Below, piece after piece: positions 44,814 to 53,951 of a stretch of 64,000 nt of DNA (the stretch's first letter is position 1; every line of letters begins with the position of its first letter). A program made the translations under genes and the position numbers. This DNA comes from Gemmata massiliana (GTDB lineage: Bacteria; Planctomycetota; Planctomycetia; Gemmatales; Gemmataceae), in contig NZ_LR593886.1 in the NCBI RefSeq assembly GCF_901538265.1, forward strand, positions 2,836,843 to 2,900,842. Reading direction: 5' to 3'. The notes beneath the pieces are model-generated. The model was not told the origin of the DNA. It saw only the letters and a list, made by a program, of their open reading frames with translations, and made no database searches.

Positions 44814-45607
44814 TCGGCGGTGAGCACGAGGCATTTCTGGGAGCGATTTTCAAGCGCCCCGAAGACGTGACCAACCGACTGGTCTACGCCGACTGGCTCG
44901 ATGAACACGACCACCCCGGCGGTGAGTTGATCCGGCTGCGCCAGCAACTGGCGCTCCCCGACCTTCCCAAAGCAAAACGCACCACACTCGCCGCACGCGA
45001 GCGGAAGGTGCTCGCGAAATGCGACCGAGACTGGCTCGTCCTGCTCGAACGCGCCGACTGGAAGCAACGCTACCTCCAGGTGCGACCGGCGAACGAGTAC
45101 GTGGCCGATTGGCAGAGCCGGCGGAAGCGCCTCTGGTCGGCCCCCGCTCAGAAAGCGATGAGTCGCGCGTTGGCCGCGTTCGAGGAGGAAATCGGTTTAC
45201 CGTTACCCTGTTCTTGGAAGGCGTTCGCGCACGCCTGCGGTGGCGGTCGGTTGTGTGGCGACTGGATTTGGGTTCCCACCAAAGGCGGCGATATGGGTCA
45301 ACGGCAGTGGTCGGTGTGGAAAACAGCTACCAATGAGCAATTTGACAGATTAAATGTTACTGCTGAGGTCCGTTCCTGGATTCGTAGTTCTGTGCGATTC
45401 GGAAACGGCTCCCACGGCGACATCCTTGTTTGGAATACGTCCCGGGTCACGGACCCTGTGCGGGTGGAGTACGAGGTCGTTTGGCTGACTTCTCCGTATC
45501 AGGACCGCATTGAGACTTTCGAGTCGTTTGAAGCGATGTGGAACACGCGGGTGGCAGAAACGCGGAATGCGGATGGTGACGAGGCAAGGCCCTTTGAGCC
45601 GGAGTAG
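44810..45607 (+). CDS. TIGR02996 domain protein with SUKH (SMI1/KNR4-like) C-terminus
   Basis: 265 residues from ATG 44810. N-terminal repeat-companion domain (TIGR02996): EHEAFLGAIFKRPEDVTNRL, VYADWLDEHDHPGGELIRLR. From ~residue 120 a SUKH-like fold: ALAAFEEEIGLPLPCSWKAF, AHACGGGRLCGDWIWVPT. SUKH proteins are frequent immunity proteins against polymorphic or contact-dependent nuclease toxins. No toxin is next to it; the coupled upstream gene is unknown. Immunity is therefore an inference. Confidence 0.75.
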   Translation: MIGGEHEAFLGAIFKRPEDVTNRLVYADWLDEHDHPGGELIRLRQQLALPDLPKAKRTTLAARERKVLAKCDRDWLVLLERADWKQRYLQVRPANEYVADWQSRRKRLWSAPAQKAMSRALAAFEEEIGLPLPCSWKAFAHACGGGRLCGDWIWVPTKGGDMGQRQWSVWKTATNEQFDRLNVTAEVRSWIRSSVRFGNGSHGDILVWNTSRVTDPVRVEYEVVWLTSPYQDRIETFESFEAMWNTRVAETRNADGDEARPFEPE

Positions 45608-45703
45608 GCCGAAGCCAATTACCCCTCGCACCTCGTACCGGGCGCGTCGTGTGTGAAAGTGGCAGGTGCCCCCACCCTTGCGAGTGGGGCACTCGTAGCG
45701 CAA

Positions 45704-46765
45704 TTAAGCGGCCTGCTTCAGTGAGGCCATGTCGATGACGAACCGGTACTTCACGTCGCCCTTGAGGAGCCGGTCGTAGGCCTCGTTGATCTTCTGGATC
45801 GGGATGAGTTCCACGTCGCTCGTGATCCCGCGCTCGGCGCAGAAGTCGAGCATCTCCTGCGTTTCCGCGATCCCCCCGATGGCGGACCCGGCGAACTGGC
45901 GCCGCGGCATGAGCAGGTTGAACGCCGCGACCGGGAGCGGCTTCTCCGGCGCCCCGACGAGGCACAGCGTGCCGTCGAGCTTCAGCAGCGACAGGTAGGC
46001 GTTGATGTCGTGCTCGGCCGAGACCGCGTCGAGCACGAAGTCGAAACTGCTCGCGTGCTTCGCCATGTCCGCCGCGTTCTTCGACACCACCACCTCGTGG
46101 GCGCCGAGGCGCTTCCCGTCCTCGATCTTGTTCGGCGAGGTGGTGAACAGCACCACGTGCGCGCCGAACGCGCGGGCGAACTTCACCCCCATGTGCCCCA
46201 ACCCGCCGAGGCCCACGATCCCGACCTTCTTGCCGGGGCCGGCCCCCCAGTGGCGCAGCGGCGAGTACGTGGTGATCCCGGCGCACAGCAGCGGGGCCAC
46301 CGCCGCGAGGTTCGCCTTGTCCGAAACCTTCAGGGTGAACGCTTCGTCCACCACGATGCTCTCGGAGTACCCGCCGTAGGTGACGCCGCCGGAGCGCTTG
46401 TCCTGGCCGTTGTAGGTGAGCGTGGGGAAGTGGTTGCAGTACTGTTCGAGCCCGCGGGAGCAACTCGGGCATGTGCGGCACGAATCGACCATGCACCCGA
46501 CCGCGGCGAAATCGCCCGCCTTGAACTTCTTCACGTCCTTGCCGACCTTCGTCACGCGGCCGACGATCTCGTGCCCGGGAACGCACGGGTACACGGTGCC
46601 CGCGAACTCGCTCCACTCGTTGCGCGCCTGGTGCAGGTCCGAGTGGCACACGCCGCAGTACAGGATCTCGATCTGTACGTCGGTGGCGAGCGGTTCCCGG
46701 CGCGCGAACGAGAACGGCGCGAGCGGGGTCGTTGCGCTATGGGCCGCGAAAGCTCTTGTGCTCAT
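45704..46765 (-). CDS. Zinc-dependent alcohol dehydrogenase, YahK/CAD-like
   Basis: 353 residues from ATG 46765. Catalytic zinc site: CGVCHSDLHQARNEW and GHEIVGRVTKVG. Structural zinc site: CRTCPSCSRGLEQYC. NAD(P)-binding GLGGLGHMGVKFARAFGA. The overall pattern (YPCVPGHEIVG, TYGGYSESIVVDE) matches aldehyde reductases of the YahK/cinnamyl-alcohol type, which reduce aldehydes with NADPH. A divergent AraC regulator 303 bp away is the probable controller. Confidence 0.9.
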   Translation of the reverse strand: MSTRAFAAHSATTPLAPFSFARREPLATDVQIEILYCGVCHSDLHQARNEWSEFAGTVYPCVPGHEIVGRVTKVGKDVKKFKAGDFAAVGCMVDSCRTCPSCSRGLEQYCNHFPTLTYNGQDKRSGGVTYGGYSESIVVDEAFTLKVSDKANLAAVAPLLCAGITTYSPLRHWGAGPGKKVGIVGLGGLGHMGVKFARAFGAHVVLFTTSPNKIEDGKRLGAHEVVVSKNAADMAKHASSFDFVLDAVSAEHDINAYLSLLKLDGTLCLVGAPEKPLPVAAFNLLMPRRQFAGSAIGGIAETQEMLDFCAERGITSDVELIPIQKINEAYDRLLKGDVKYRFVIDMASLKQAA

Positions 46766-47068
46766 TGCGAAATTTCCGTTCGAGTTAAAAAAGGGACGTA
46801 GCCAACCGAGAATGGTGAACGCCGACACAAACTCTGAACCGCGCGAGCGTTACCCGATACCGCGCGGATCGCCCCGTTTTACACCACCAGAACGCGGCGC
46901 CCGATCGGGCCGGTTATTCACCGGTGGTGCCGGTTCGTATGGGGAAATCGTAAGGTCGGGGGGCGGAAGCCGGTAACCTGATCGTGCGGGATCATTGCCT
47001 AATCCTGCACGACCTGCCGAACCGGGGTTCGGGACCGGTTCCGAGCGAAACTTCTGTGAGGAGCGATT
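46766..47068. other. Divergent promoter region between adh and the AraC gene
   Basis: No gene. Carries ribosome binding sites for both directions (GAGGAGCG before the regulator). No inverted-repeat operator is obvious by eye. Confidence 0.5.
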
Positions 47069-47968
47069 GTGGGTGACCAAAGGTTGAAGGACTTGGGCGC
47101 GGCGATCGACCGACAAACGCGCACGGACGGCGTCCACCCGACGGTCGTACCCGAACTGACGCTGTACCGGTTCTCCGCCCCGACGCAACCGACCGCGGTA
47201 CTTTACGAACCGTCACTGTGTCTGATCGCGCAGGGCAGCAAGGTCGTCCACCTCGCGGATGAACTATACCGCTACGATCCGGCGCAGTTCCTGCTCGTTT
47301 CGGTGGATCTGCCGGTCACCGGGAAAATCATTGAGGGATCGCCGGAGTTACCCTACCTCGCGCTGCGGATCGGTTTAGACGCCGGCGTGGTCGGGGAACT
47401 GGTAGCTGACGGTGCCGCGCCGGAGTCGCGTGCGCCCGATCGGGGGCTCGCGGTCAGCCCGGTCGAGGCGCCGTTACTGGACGCCGTCGCGCGGCTCGTC
47501 GATTTGCTGGAACAGCCGCGTGACGTGACGGCGCTCGCGCCGCTCGTGCTCCGCGAGATCACTTACCGGATACTGACGGGGGAGCAGGGCACGCGACTGC
47601 GCCAGATCACGGCCGTGGGCGGCCCGGCGCAGCGGATCGCGCGGGCGATTCGGTGGCTGAAGGACCACTTCGCCGAGCCGCTCAGCATCGACGCGCTGGC
47701 ACGCGAGGTCCGCATGAGCGCCTCAGCGCTTCACCACCACTTCAAACGGGTGACCGCGCTCAGCCCGCTCCAGTACCAGAAGCGGCTCCGGCTCCAGGAG
47801 GCCCGGCGCCTGATGCTCGGCGAGGGACTGGACGCGGCATCGGCGGCGTTCCGCGTGGGGTACGAGAGCCCGTCCCAGTTCAGCCGCGAGTACCGCCGAC
47901 TCTTCGGCGCGCCGCCGAAAGCGGACGTCGTGTCGCTCCAGCAGGAGCCCGTGCCTCTGCGCGTGTGA
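47069..47968 (+). CDS. AraC-family transcriptional regulator
   Basis: 299 residues from GTG 47069 (GAGGAGCG upstream). The N-terminal AraC_N-type domain contains YEPSLCLIAQGSKVVHLADE. C-terminal double helix-turn-helix: IRWLKDHFAEPLSIDALA, MSASALHHHFKRVTALSP, GLDAASAAFRVGYESPSQFS. This arrangement (AraC_N type next to a YahK-like dehydrogenase, divergent) recurs in bacteria; regulation of the dehydrogenase in response to aldehydes is inferred. Confidence 0.85.
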   Translation: MGDQRLKDLGAAIDRQTRTDGVHPTVVPELTLYRFSAPTQPTAVLYEPSLCLIAQGSKVVHLADELYRYDPAQFLLVSVDLPVTGKIIEGSPELPYLALRIGLDAGVVGELVADGAAPESRAPDRGLAVSPVEAPLLDAVARLVDLLEQPRDVTALAPLVLREITYRILTGEQGTRLRQITAVGGPAQRIARAIRWLKDHFAEPLSIDALAREVRMSASALHHHFKRVTALSPLQYQKRLRLQEARRLMLGEGLDAASAAFRVGYESPSQFSREYRRLFGAPPKADVVSLQQEPVPLRV

Positions 47969-48012
47969 ATCGCTCGTGGTGGTTTGGTGGCTCTCGTTGG
48001 GCGCGCAACCCG

Positions 48013-48687
48013 TCAGCCGATCATGCTCACCATGACCGCCGGGGGCGGGCTCGTCGATAACATGCTCACGTAGATGGGCACTTTGCCCGTGTCCGTGCCG
48101 TTGACGAACCGTGGTGCTGCGCCACTCGACCCGCTGCCACCTTCACGGCGCTTGTACTTCTTCATCGCTGTTTGCCCCTTATCATCAATCGCCTTGGCGC
48201 TGTGCAGTTCCTGAACGAAGTCGTCCCAGCTCATCTGGGTGCCGCCCATTTCGAGCGCGAGGCGCTTGACGTCGAGCGGCGTCCAGATCGCGTGGTGCCG
48301 GGTCATGCCGCCCTTCTTGCTCCCCTTCTTCAGAACACGCGCGGCGACGGTCGCGCAGTTCTTTCGCACCAGTTTGTAGTGGACCTTGCTCTTGCTGCGG
48401 ATCTCGTTCCACTTCGCGAGCATTTTGTTTTCGTCCAGCCCGTGAATCCGGATGATGTGATCGGGGACGTAGCCCTCGATGTCGAGGGCGGCGAAGAAAT
48501 TGGGTGTCGGCTCGGCGTGGCGCGTCTGCATCAGCTTCGCGGAGCCCTCGGGCCAGAAGCTCGCGTAGTACGGCAGGCTCGCAGTTTGAACTGGGTTCCA
48601 GTAGTCGGTGATGTTGATCGCCGCGTGCCCGACGATGCTGTGGCCGAACGTGAAGAGGTTGTTGTTCCAGATGATGACGGTTGCCAT
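48013..48687 (-). CDS. Permuted papain-like (NlpC/P60/PPPDE-type) protein
   Basis: 224 residues from ATG 48687. His21 in GHSIVGHAAINITDYW and Cys111 in HYKLVRKNCATVAARVLKKG come in His-then-Cys order, as in circularly permuted NlpC/P60 and PPPDE/LRAT proteins. YYASFWPEGS is the aromatic block often seen between them. No signal peptide. The C-terminal ~60 residues are low complexity and include RREGGSGSSGAAPRF. Similar folds serve as secreted effectors with amidase activity, but this is not certain here. Confidence 0.6.
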   Translation of the reverse strand: MATVIIWNNNLFTFGHSIVGHAAINITDYWNPVQTASLPYYASFWPEGSAKLMQTRHAEPTPNFFAALDIEGYVPDHIIRIHGLDENKMLAKWNEIRSKSKVHYKLVRKNCATVAARVLKKGSKKGGMTRHHAIWTPLDVKRLALEMGGTQMSWDDFVQELHSAKAIDDKGQTAMKKYKRREGGSGSSGAAPRFVNGTDTGKVPIYVSMLSTSPPPAVMVSMIG

Positions 48688-48835
48688 GAGTTCTGCCTTG
48701 GGAGCGGTGCGTGATCGGCGAACTCTCGCCGCTCGCTCCCAATGCGAGATCCCGATTGAGACCTGGCCAACATTTTCTCTTTTTCGGCGCCTCGCCCCCG
48801 GATCGAATGGCAGTGATACCGTTTCGTTTTGCTTG

Positions 48836-48915
48836 TCTTCTGTAGCCGGCCTCTGTGGGGCCGGGGAGCCACAAACCGTGGATGCCCCGGCCCCACAGAG
48901 GCCGGCTACAGAAGA
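48836..48915. repeat. Large perfect hairpin B (31-bp stem)
   Basis: Arms 48836-48866 and 48885-48915 (core GTAGCCGGCCTCTGTGGGGC) are exact complements with an 18-base loop that itself contains CCAC/GTGG. Same loop length as hairpin A. It lies between divergent genes (48687 minus, 48977 plus). Confidence 0.92.
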
Positions 48916-48976
48916 TCACTCGTCAGCACGATTCGGTGTGAGTGATGCCTTCCTGTTCTCTGTTGGGGAGGTGCTG

Positions 48977-49492
48977 ATGGACCCGTTCAACTTGAGGGGA
49001 GAGCTGTTGCCCGAGGAGCAGGTGTGGCAGGACATCCTGGAACGCGCTTACGCGGCGGTCGACGCGCACGACCCGGCCGGCGCGATTGCGGCAGTGACCG
49101 GTCACCCGCGGTTCGCGAGCACGTTCTGGTCGCTTCCGCTGCTTCAGTACGCGATCGAATCCGGTGCCGTCGGTGCGGTAGGTGCCCTGTTGCGCGCTGG
49201 GGTATCGGCCGACGCGGTGGACGAACTCGGGGCGACCCCGCTGATGATCGCGGCAGCGGTGGGGAACATCGAGATCGTCCGGTTGCTACTCGATGCCGGT
49301 GCCGACCCGAACGTCCTCCCGGAGCAGCACGACCGGGACGTCGATCCGGGTCAGTGCGGTCGCAGCGCCTTGTACGAAGCCCTCATCAGGGAGCACCGGG
49401 CGGTAATCGATTTGCTTGCTCCGGTCACTCGGCCGGATATCCGCGCTCTGGCCGAGGAAGCCGCTGCGCGCGATCGCCCTCCGCGCAACTAA
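48977..49492 (+). CDS. Ankyrin-repeat protein
   Basis: 171 residues from ATG 48977 with GGGGAGGTG upstream. About three ankyrin units: WSLPLLQYAIESGAVGAVGA, LLRAGVSADAVDELGATPLM with IAAAVGNIEIVRLLLDAGAD, and QCGRSALYEALIREHRAVID. No signal or enzymatic domain. Bacterial small ankyrin proteins often act as immunity or inhibitor partners; no partner is identified. Confidence 0.8.
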   Translation: MDPFNLRGELLPEEQVWQDILERAYAAVDAHDPAGAIAAVTGHPRFASTFWSLPLLQYAIESGAVGAVGALLRAGVSADAVDELGATPLMIAAAVGNIEIVRLLLDAGADPNVLPEQHDRDVDPGQCGRSALYEALIREHRAVIDLLAPVTRPDIRALAEEAAARDRPPRN

Positions 49493-49500
49493 CTGCTCGC

Positions 49501-49851
49501 TCACGACGGGCCGGGGTTCACGCGCACGTCCCAAACGCACTCGACGCGGTTGCGGTCCACGAACACCACTCCGGACTCGTCACCCAGTTCGCCGCCGTTG
49601 CCCCATCGCAGTTGCCCGGACACCACGCACCCCCACGGCTCCAGGTAGTCGCGGATCAGTCGCTCCAGGGCGCTCGCCTGCCGGGTGACGAAGTGCCAGC
49701 CGCCCCGCAGACCGATCTGCGTGCCGTCGGCCGAAACCTCCCACGGGCGCTCCCACGGCTGCTGCCGGTGCGCGTGGTCCACGTCGTCCCGCTGCTCGGC
49801 CGTGAGGGGCGGGGTCACGGTCAGCCGCCCGGAGAACCACACGGACCCCAT
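49501..49851 (-). CDS. Small protein resembling DUF6205
   Basis: 116 residues from ATG 49851 (MGSVWFSGRLTVTPPLTAEQ). SADGTQIGLRGGWHFVTRQA, RLIRDYLEPWGCVVSGQLRW and SGVVFVDRNRVECVWD give the alternating pattern I associate with DUF6205-type proteins. It is convergent with the ankyrin gene. Function unknown; the DUF assignment is from memory. Confidence 0.55.
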   Translation of the reverse strand: MGSVWFSGRLTVTPPLTAEQRDDVDHAHRQQPWERPWEVSADGTQIGLRGGWHFVTRQASALERLIRDYLEPWGCVVSGQLRWGNGGELGDESGVVFVDRNRVECVWDVRVNPGPS

Positions 49852-50036
49852 CACGGCGCCCTCCGCTGCGAACTCTTGGTGCCTCGACCGCGCGATTATC
49901 CCACGAGCGTTACGGTCGCGCCAATCACGCGTTGCCCCGTCCCGCTCGACACGCGCTTCGTGGCGGACGCTTGCGGGGCTGCTTGCACCGGGCGCCGGAT
50001 CGGGCATTATGGGAGAGCGGATTCAGGGGAGAATCG

Positions 50037-50699
50037 ATGACCGAAACGGAATGGCTGGCATCAAGCGATCGGAATTCGGCGCTAGATTTCCTACGGGACC
50101 GAGTAACGGATCGGAAACTGCGACTTTACGTCTGTGCCGGATGTCGAGCCATTTGGCCGCTTCTCGTGCGGAGCCAGAGTCGAAAATCCGTCGAAGTGGC
50201 GGAACGCTTCGCTGACCAACTGGACTCGGCAGATGAATTGGAGCGCGCAGCGTACTTCGCTGAAGCCGATACCTTTCGTGAAGTCGAGACGGAACCGGAT
50301 AGCCCTTCTTTCGCCGCGGCTTGGCTGGCCCACTTTGCCGCAAATGAGGTACTGTTTGGCCGAGACTCCGAAGGCGAAGATTCTTACAGATTTCACAGTT
50401 GGACTTCTGGGATGCTCGCTCGGATGACGAAGGTTCCTTGGCCGGGGCAGTGGCTCGTTCGTGACATCTTTGGCAACCCCTTTCGCTCGGTTGTTTTTTC
50501 CCCATCGTGGCGCGCCTCGACCGCAATCGCGCTTGCGGGGCAGATGTACGAGTCGCGTGATTTCAGCGCGATGCCGATCCTGGCGGACGCGCTCCAAGAC
50601 GCCGGATGCGACAACACCGATGTGCTGGATCACTGCCGCGGTGAGGGGCCACACGTGCGCGGGTGCTGGGTCGTTGATCTCGTGCTCAACAAACAGTAG
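50037..50699 (+). CDS. Repeated-family protein, copy 6 (MYESRDF/CRG subtype)
   Basis: 220 residues from ATG 50037 (MTETEWLASSDRNSALDFLR). TDRKLRLYVCAGCRAIWPLL, KSVEVAERFADQLDSADELE, a variable middle with a Trp-rich stretch, then GNPFRSVVFSPSWRASTAIA, GQMYESRDFSAMPILADALQ, DVLDHCRGEGPHVRGCWVVD and VLNK. It is close to copies 7 and 8 in the module but not elsewhere. The ribosome site is weak (GGGGAGAATCG). Confidence 0.85.
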   Translation: MTETEWLASSDRNSALDFLRDRVTDRKLRLYVCAGCRAIWPLLVRSQSRKSVEVAERFADQLDSADELERAAYFAEADTFREVETEPDSPSFAAAWLAHFAANEVLFGRDSEGEDSYRFHSWTSGMLARMTKVPWPGQWLVRDIFGNPFRSVVFSPSWRASTAIALAGQMYESRDFSAMPILADALQDAGCDNTDVLDHCRGEGPHVRGCWVVDLVLNKQ

Positions 50700-50841
50700 C
50701 GGCGCCCGTCTGAATAGCCGAATGACTGTCTTGTGTTAGAGCACCGAGGCCGGTACAGTTCCGCCCGCGTGAGTTCGTGTCGGTCAACGGCGCGATCTGA
50801 TCGAAATGTGCCCGTGCCGAACTGCGTGGAGGGGTACGCCG

Positions 50842-51228
50842 ATGGGAAATGTGAGTCGTCGTTTGGTGGTGCGGGGCGCTACGGTCGGGGCCGTGGCTCT
50901 TGGTGCCGCGATCCTCGACGGCACGGCCCTAGGCAACGAGCCGAAGGCCCCGAAGCTGTGGACGCTGGAAGGGGAACTGAAGGTTCACCCGAAGTACATC
51001 TACCGCTACTACCTCGTGTTCGGCGACGGGCAGAAGTGCGCCTTATACGGGAGCGATCACGGTCGTGATCCCGAACGACTGAAGCGCCTTGATGCCCCGG
51101 TTCGCGTCCGGGTGAGCGGGGCGTTGGGAACCGCTCATCACGCCGGCGGTACTAAAGAGAACCCGTCCCCGTTCGGCCCGACGTGGGTCATGTACATGGA
51201 CGTCCACGAGGTCGAGGTGCTGAAGTAG
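50842..51228 (+). CDS. Small exported protein
   Basis: 128 residues from ATG 50842. SRRLVVRGATVGAVALGAA is an export signal with adjacent arginines, possibly Tat-type. The mature part has LEGELKVHPKYIYRYYLVFG, YGSDHGRDPERLKRLDAPVR and MYMDVHEVEVLK, an all-beta small domain. Not recognised. Convergent with the next secreted gene. Confidence 0.65.
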   Translation: MGNVSRRLVVRGATVGAVALGAAILDGTALGNEPKAPKLWTLEGELKVHPKYIYRYYLVFGDGQKCALYGSDHGRDPERLKRLDAPVRVRVSGALGTAHHAGGTKENPSPFGPTWVMYMDVHEVEVLK

Positions 51229-51265
51229 CTGCGGTAAGCGAACGCTGGCTCCGGTTCGCGAGTGA

Positions 51266-51715
51266 TTACGGCGCGGGCGGTTTGGCGGTGTGTTCGCGTG
51301 CGCGGATCACGAAGTCGTTCTCCTTCGACTTCCCGGTCATGACGAGTTCGCCGTCCGCGGTCTTGACCAGCCGGATCTGATACAGGTCGGCCCATTTCCC
51401 GCCCGGAGCGCCGGCCGCGCCTAAGCGCCGCCACTCAAAGAACCCGCGGTACTCTTTCTGGGCCTCGTCATACGAGGCATACGCGACCCACCCGTTGATA
51501 CCGCGGACCTCGACTATGTTGGGCGTCGCCTCTGCCACCCGGAGCAGGAACCGGGCGTTCGGAACGCCCTTCTCGTCCACCTCGATGTACTCCTTGGCCA
51601 GAAGTCGACCGGTGCCCGCCGGCTTCGCGTCGGGCTTGTCGTCCCCATTCGCGGCGACTCCAGCCAGAAGTAGCCCCGCCAACGTCAGCCCAAGAACGGA
51701 AAAGTAACGCACCAT
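51266..51715 (-). CDS. Small secreted protein
   Basis: 149 residues from ATG 51715. Signal peptide VLGLTLAGLLLAGVAANG. The mature part (NIVEVRGINGWVAYASYDEA, YRGFFEWRRLG, YQIRLVKTADGELVMTGKS) is beta-rich and resembles short planctomycete surface proteins without a name. No catalytic motif seen. Confidence 0.6.
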   Translation of the reverse strand: MVRYFSVLGLTLAGLLLAGVAANGDDKPDAKPAGTGRLLAKEYIEVDEKGVPNARFLLRVAEATPNIVEVRGINGWVAYASYDEAQKEYRGFFEWRRLGAAGAPGGKWADLYQIRLVKTADGELVMTGKSKENDFVIRAREHTAKPPAP

Positions 51716-51901
51716 CGCGGGCTCCCTCGGTGAGTCAATTTCGGCGGGACGAGTCATCGGATTTGCGAGCCAACGGATACGCTCAAGTGACGGGGTGGTC
51801 AAGCCGAGCTCGCGCGCCGTTAGCTTCGGGCAACCCCACCGGTAGAGCAGATCGTTCAAGTGCCCGAATTGTGGGTACAATCGCAGCCGGAGGGCACACG
51901 A

Positions 51902-52633
51902 ATGACGGAAGCCGAATGGCTGGTGTGCGAAGACTCTCACAAGCTGTGCGAAACTGTACTCGAAGCAGAGGTGACGAGCCGGCGCAAGTTGCGTCTCCTG
52001 GAAGTGGCCCGTTGTCGAGATAGTTGGCATCTTTTCTCGGATGAACGAAGTCGAGCGGTCGTCACTGTTGTCGAGCGCTACGCGGATGGGCTCGCAACTC
52101 ATGCCGAGCTATCAGCCGCGAGACACGCGGCCTGGGATGCACTCGCAGAGCTCCGGCGCGCCGCTGAAGCCGAGCTGGAAAAGGCCGGGGGAGAAGAGCA
52201 TCCGTCCGTAAGGGATGCGTTTATGCGAGCTGGTGCCGCCGCAATCGCCAACATTTGGTCCGGCTTTACTTTTACCGGCGGCGCCGGCTTGGACTTGGAC
52301 ATGAGCGGGCGTGGCGGGTGGTCCGATGATCGATCTTTTCGCCTTGCCCACGATGTTCTCAAAGACGCCTTCGCCCTACGAAGCAACCTGATCCGTTGTA
52401 TCTTCGGCAACCCGTTCCGCCCCGTTACCTTCCTACCCGAGTGGCGCACCTCCACTGTGGTCGCGCTGGTGGGGCAGATGTACGAGTCGCGTGACTTCGG
52501 CGCGATGCCGATCCTGGGCGACGCGCTCCAGGACGCGGGGTGCGACAGCACCGACGTACTGGAGCACTGCCGCGGACCGGGGCCGCACGTGCGCGGGTGC
52601 TGGGTCGTGGACTTGGTGCTCGGCAAGGAGTAG
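51902..52633 (+). CDS. Repeated-family protein, copy 7 (MYESRDF/CRG subtype)
   Basis: 243 residues from ATG 51902 (MTEAEWLVCEDSHKLCETVL). SRRKLRLLEVARCRDSWHLF has the RKLRL block but lacks the usual two extra cysteines (LEVARC instead of FACACC). VVTVVERYADGLATHAELSA follows, then a Gly/Asp-rich middle (FTFTGGAGLDLDMSGRGGW). C-terminal module: NPFRPVTFLPEWRTSTVVAL, QMYESRDFGAMPILGDALQ, DVLEHCRGPGPHVRGCWVVD and LGKE. About 140 bp ahead of the second TIGR02996 gene. Confidence 0.85.
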   Translation: MTEAEWLVCEDSHKLCETVLEAEVTSRRKLRLLEVARCRDSWHLFSDERSRAVVTVVERYADGLATHAELSAARHAAWDALAELRRAAEAELEKAGGEEHPSVRDAFMRAGAAAIANIWSGFTFTGGAGLDLDMSGRGGWSDDRSFRLAHDVLKDAFALRSNLIRCIFGNPFRPVTFLPEWRTSTVVALVGQMYESRDFGAMPILGDALQDAGCDSTDVLEHCRGPGPHVRGCWVVDLVLGKE

Positions 52634-52772
52634 AACTGGCGACCGTCCCGCGGCCGGTTGCAATGGGGCCACGTTTAGCGACGGTACCTCGACCGACCTG
52701 GTTCCCGGTTCGGCCACGGGGTAACGTACCGCCGAAACGGGTCGCACGACGATTACAACACGAGCCCACGCG

Positions 52773-53756
52773 ATGTCCGAAGAACGGCACTTCCTGAAAA
52801 GGATTCGGGCCAAGCCCGATGATCGCACGATCCGACTGGTTTACGCCGACTGGCTGGAAGAGCACGACAACTCGCAGGGCGAACTGATTCGCCTTGAGGA
52901 AGAGGTCCGGAACTTACCGATCTATTCGGACCGGTACTGGGAACTGAAGCCGCGCCGCCGGGCACTTCTGAAGTCGGCGAAGAAGCCCTGGCTCAAGCAG
53001 TTGGGTTACGGTGGTACCGACTACCGGCCCGTGTTCGCCGATGTCCCGGCCGATTGGAAGTCGCGCTGGCGGCTCATCCGCGAGTTCGCCGAGCGCTGGT
53101 ATCAGATCCCTGTGGACGACGTCGGCGGGCCGCTCAAACCCTTCCCGCGTGGGAAGGGAGAATCGTTGGAGGGAGGGGACAGCCGAACGGTGGATGCCGC
53201 GATGAGTGACCCGAACGTGCGCGACGGGCTGCCCCCGTCACTGCGCGAGTGGCTCTTGTTCATTCGCGATATGCAAATCGGGTTGAAGGGCTTCAACGAC
53301 GGCTCTGGGGACCGACACGTCTTTCACGATTCGGGGCCGCGGGTCGGCTTTCTCCAGGGGGACGGCGGGCGAGAGGGCTGCTTTGTCTGCGACGAGCACC
53401 GGCACGAGCCCGACCCGCCGGTGTGGTGGGACTGGACCACGCTGAACCCACTCCGCGATTCGGCCCGATCGATCGCGCCGCACGTGACGACGCTCGCACT
53501 GCAGTACCTCCTGACACAGTACGAGCCGCAGTTCGGGGAACCGCCCGCGGCCCAACGGATGACGAAGAAGGTCGCACACAAACTGGCGAACTATTTCCCC
53601 GTGCGATCGAGCTTCGACGAGATCCAGATCTTCGAGCGGCAGAACGTGATTGCTTTTTTCTTCCCGGAGTCGATGTTCAATATGGCCGGTCCCGCCCTGC
53701 ACGTGAAAGTGCGCCCGCCCGCGGACCCGGAGGAGGTCCGCGAGCTGTTTCGATAA
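52773..53756 (+). CDS. TIGR02996 domain protein with long SUKH-like C-terminus
   Basis: 327 residues from ATG 52773. MSEERHFLKRIRAKPDDRTI and RLVYADWLEEHDNSQGELIR are the repeat-companion domain; the lysine/arginine-rich link ELKPRRRALLKSAKKPWLKQ joins it to the next domain. From ~residue 150: GLPPSLREWLLFIRDMQIGL, HVFHDSGPRVGFLQGDGG and DPPVWWDWTTLNPLRD, which looks like a SUKH-type fold of larger size. Same architecture as the gene at 44810 but only the N-terminal domain aligns closely. Confidence 0.7.
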   Translation: MSEERHFLKRIRAKPDDRTIRLVYADWLEEHDNSQGELIRLEEEVRNLPIYSDRYWELKPRRRALLKSAKKPWLKQLGYGGTDYRPVFADVPADWKSRWRLIREFAERWYQIPVDDVGGPLKPFPRGKGESLEGGDSRTVDAAMSDPNVRDGLPPSLREWLLFIRDMQIGLKGFNDGSGDRHVFHDSGPRVGFLQGDGGREGCFVCDEHRHEPDPPVWWDWTTLNPLRDSARSIAPHVTTLALQYLLTQYEPQFGEPPAAQRMTKKVAHKLANYFPVRSSFDEIQIFERQNVIAFFFPESMFNMAGPALHVKVRPPADPEEVRELFR

Positions 53757-53951
53757 GAGGGGCACTCGGAAAGCGAATGCGCTACGCAGTAAGGTCCGGG
53801 TGGCTCGTGACCGAGGGCCACCAGCGGCCGAACTGCCGCTGCACCCGACCCGTCGGGCACGTAAGCTTTCCCAGGTGTCGCTCTCCGCGCCGGGCGAGTG
53901 AGACGTTTCGTTCGGCGTTACACCCTTGAGTCGTTTTGTTTGGAGTTCTTG

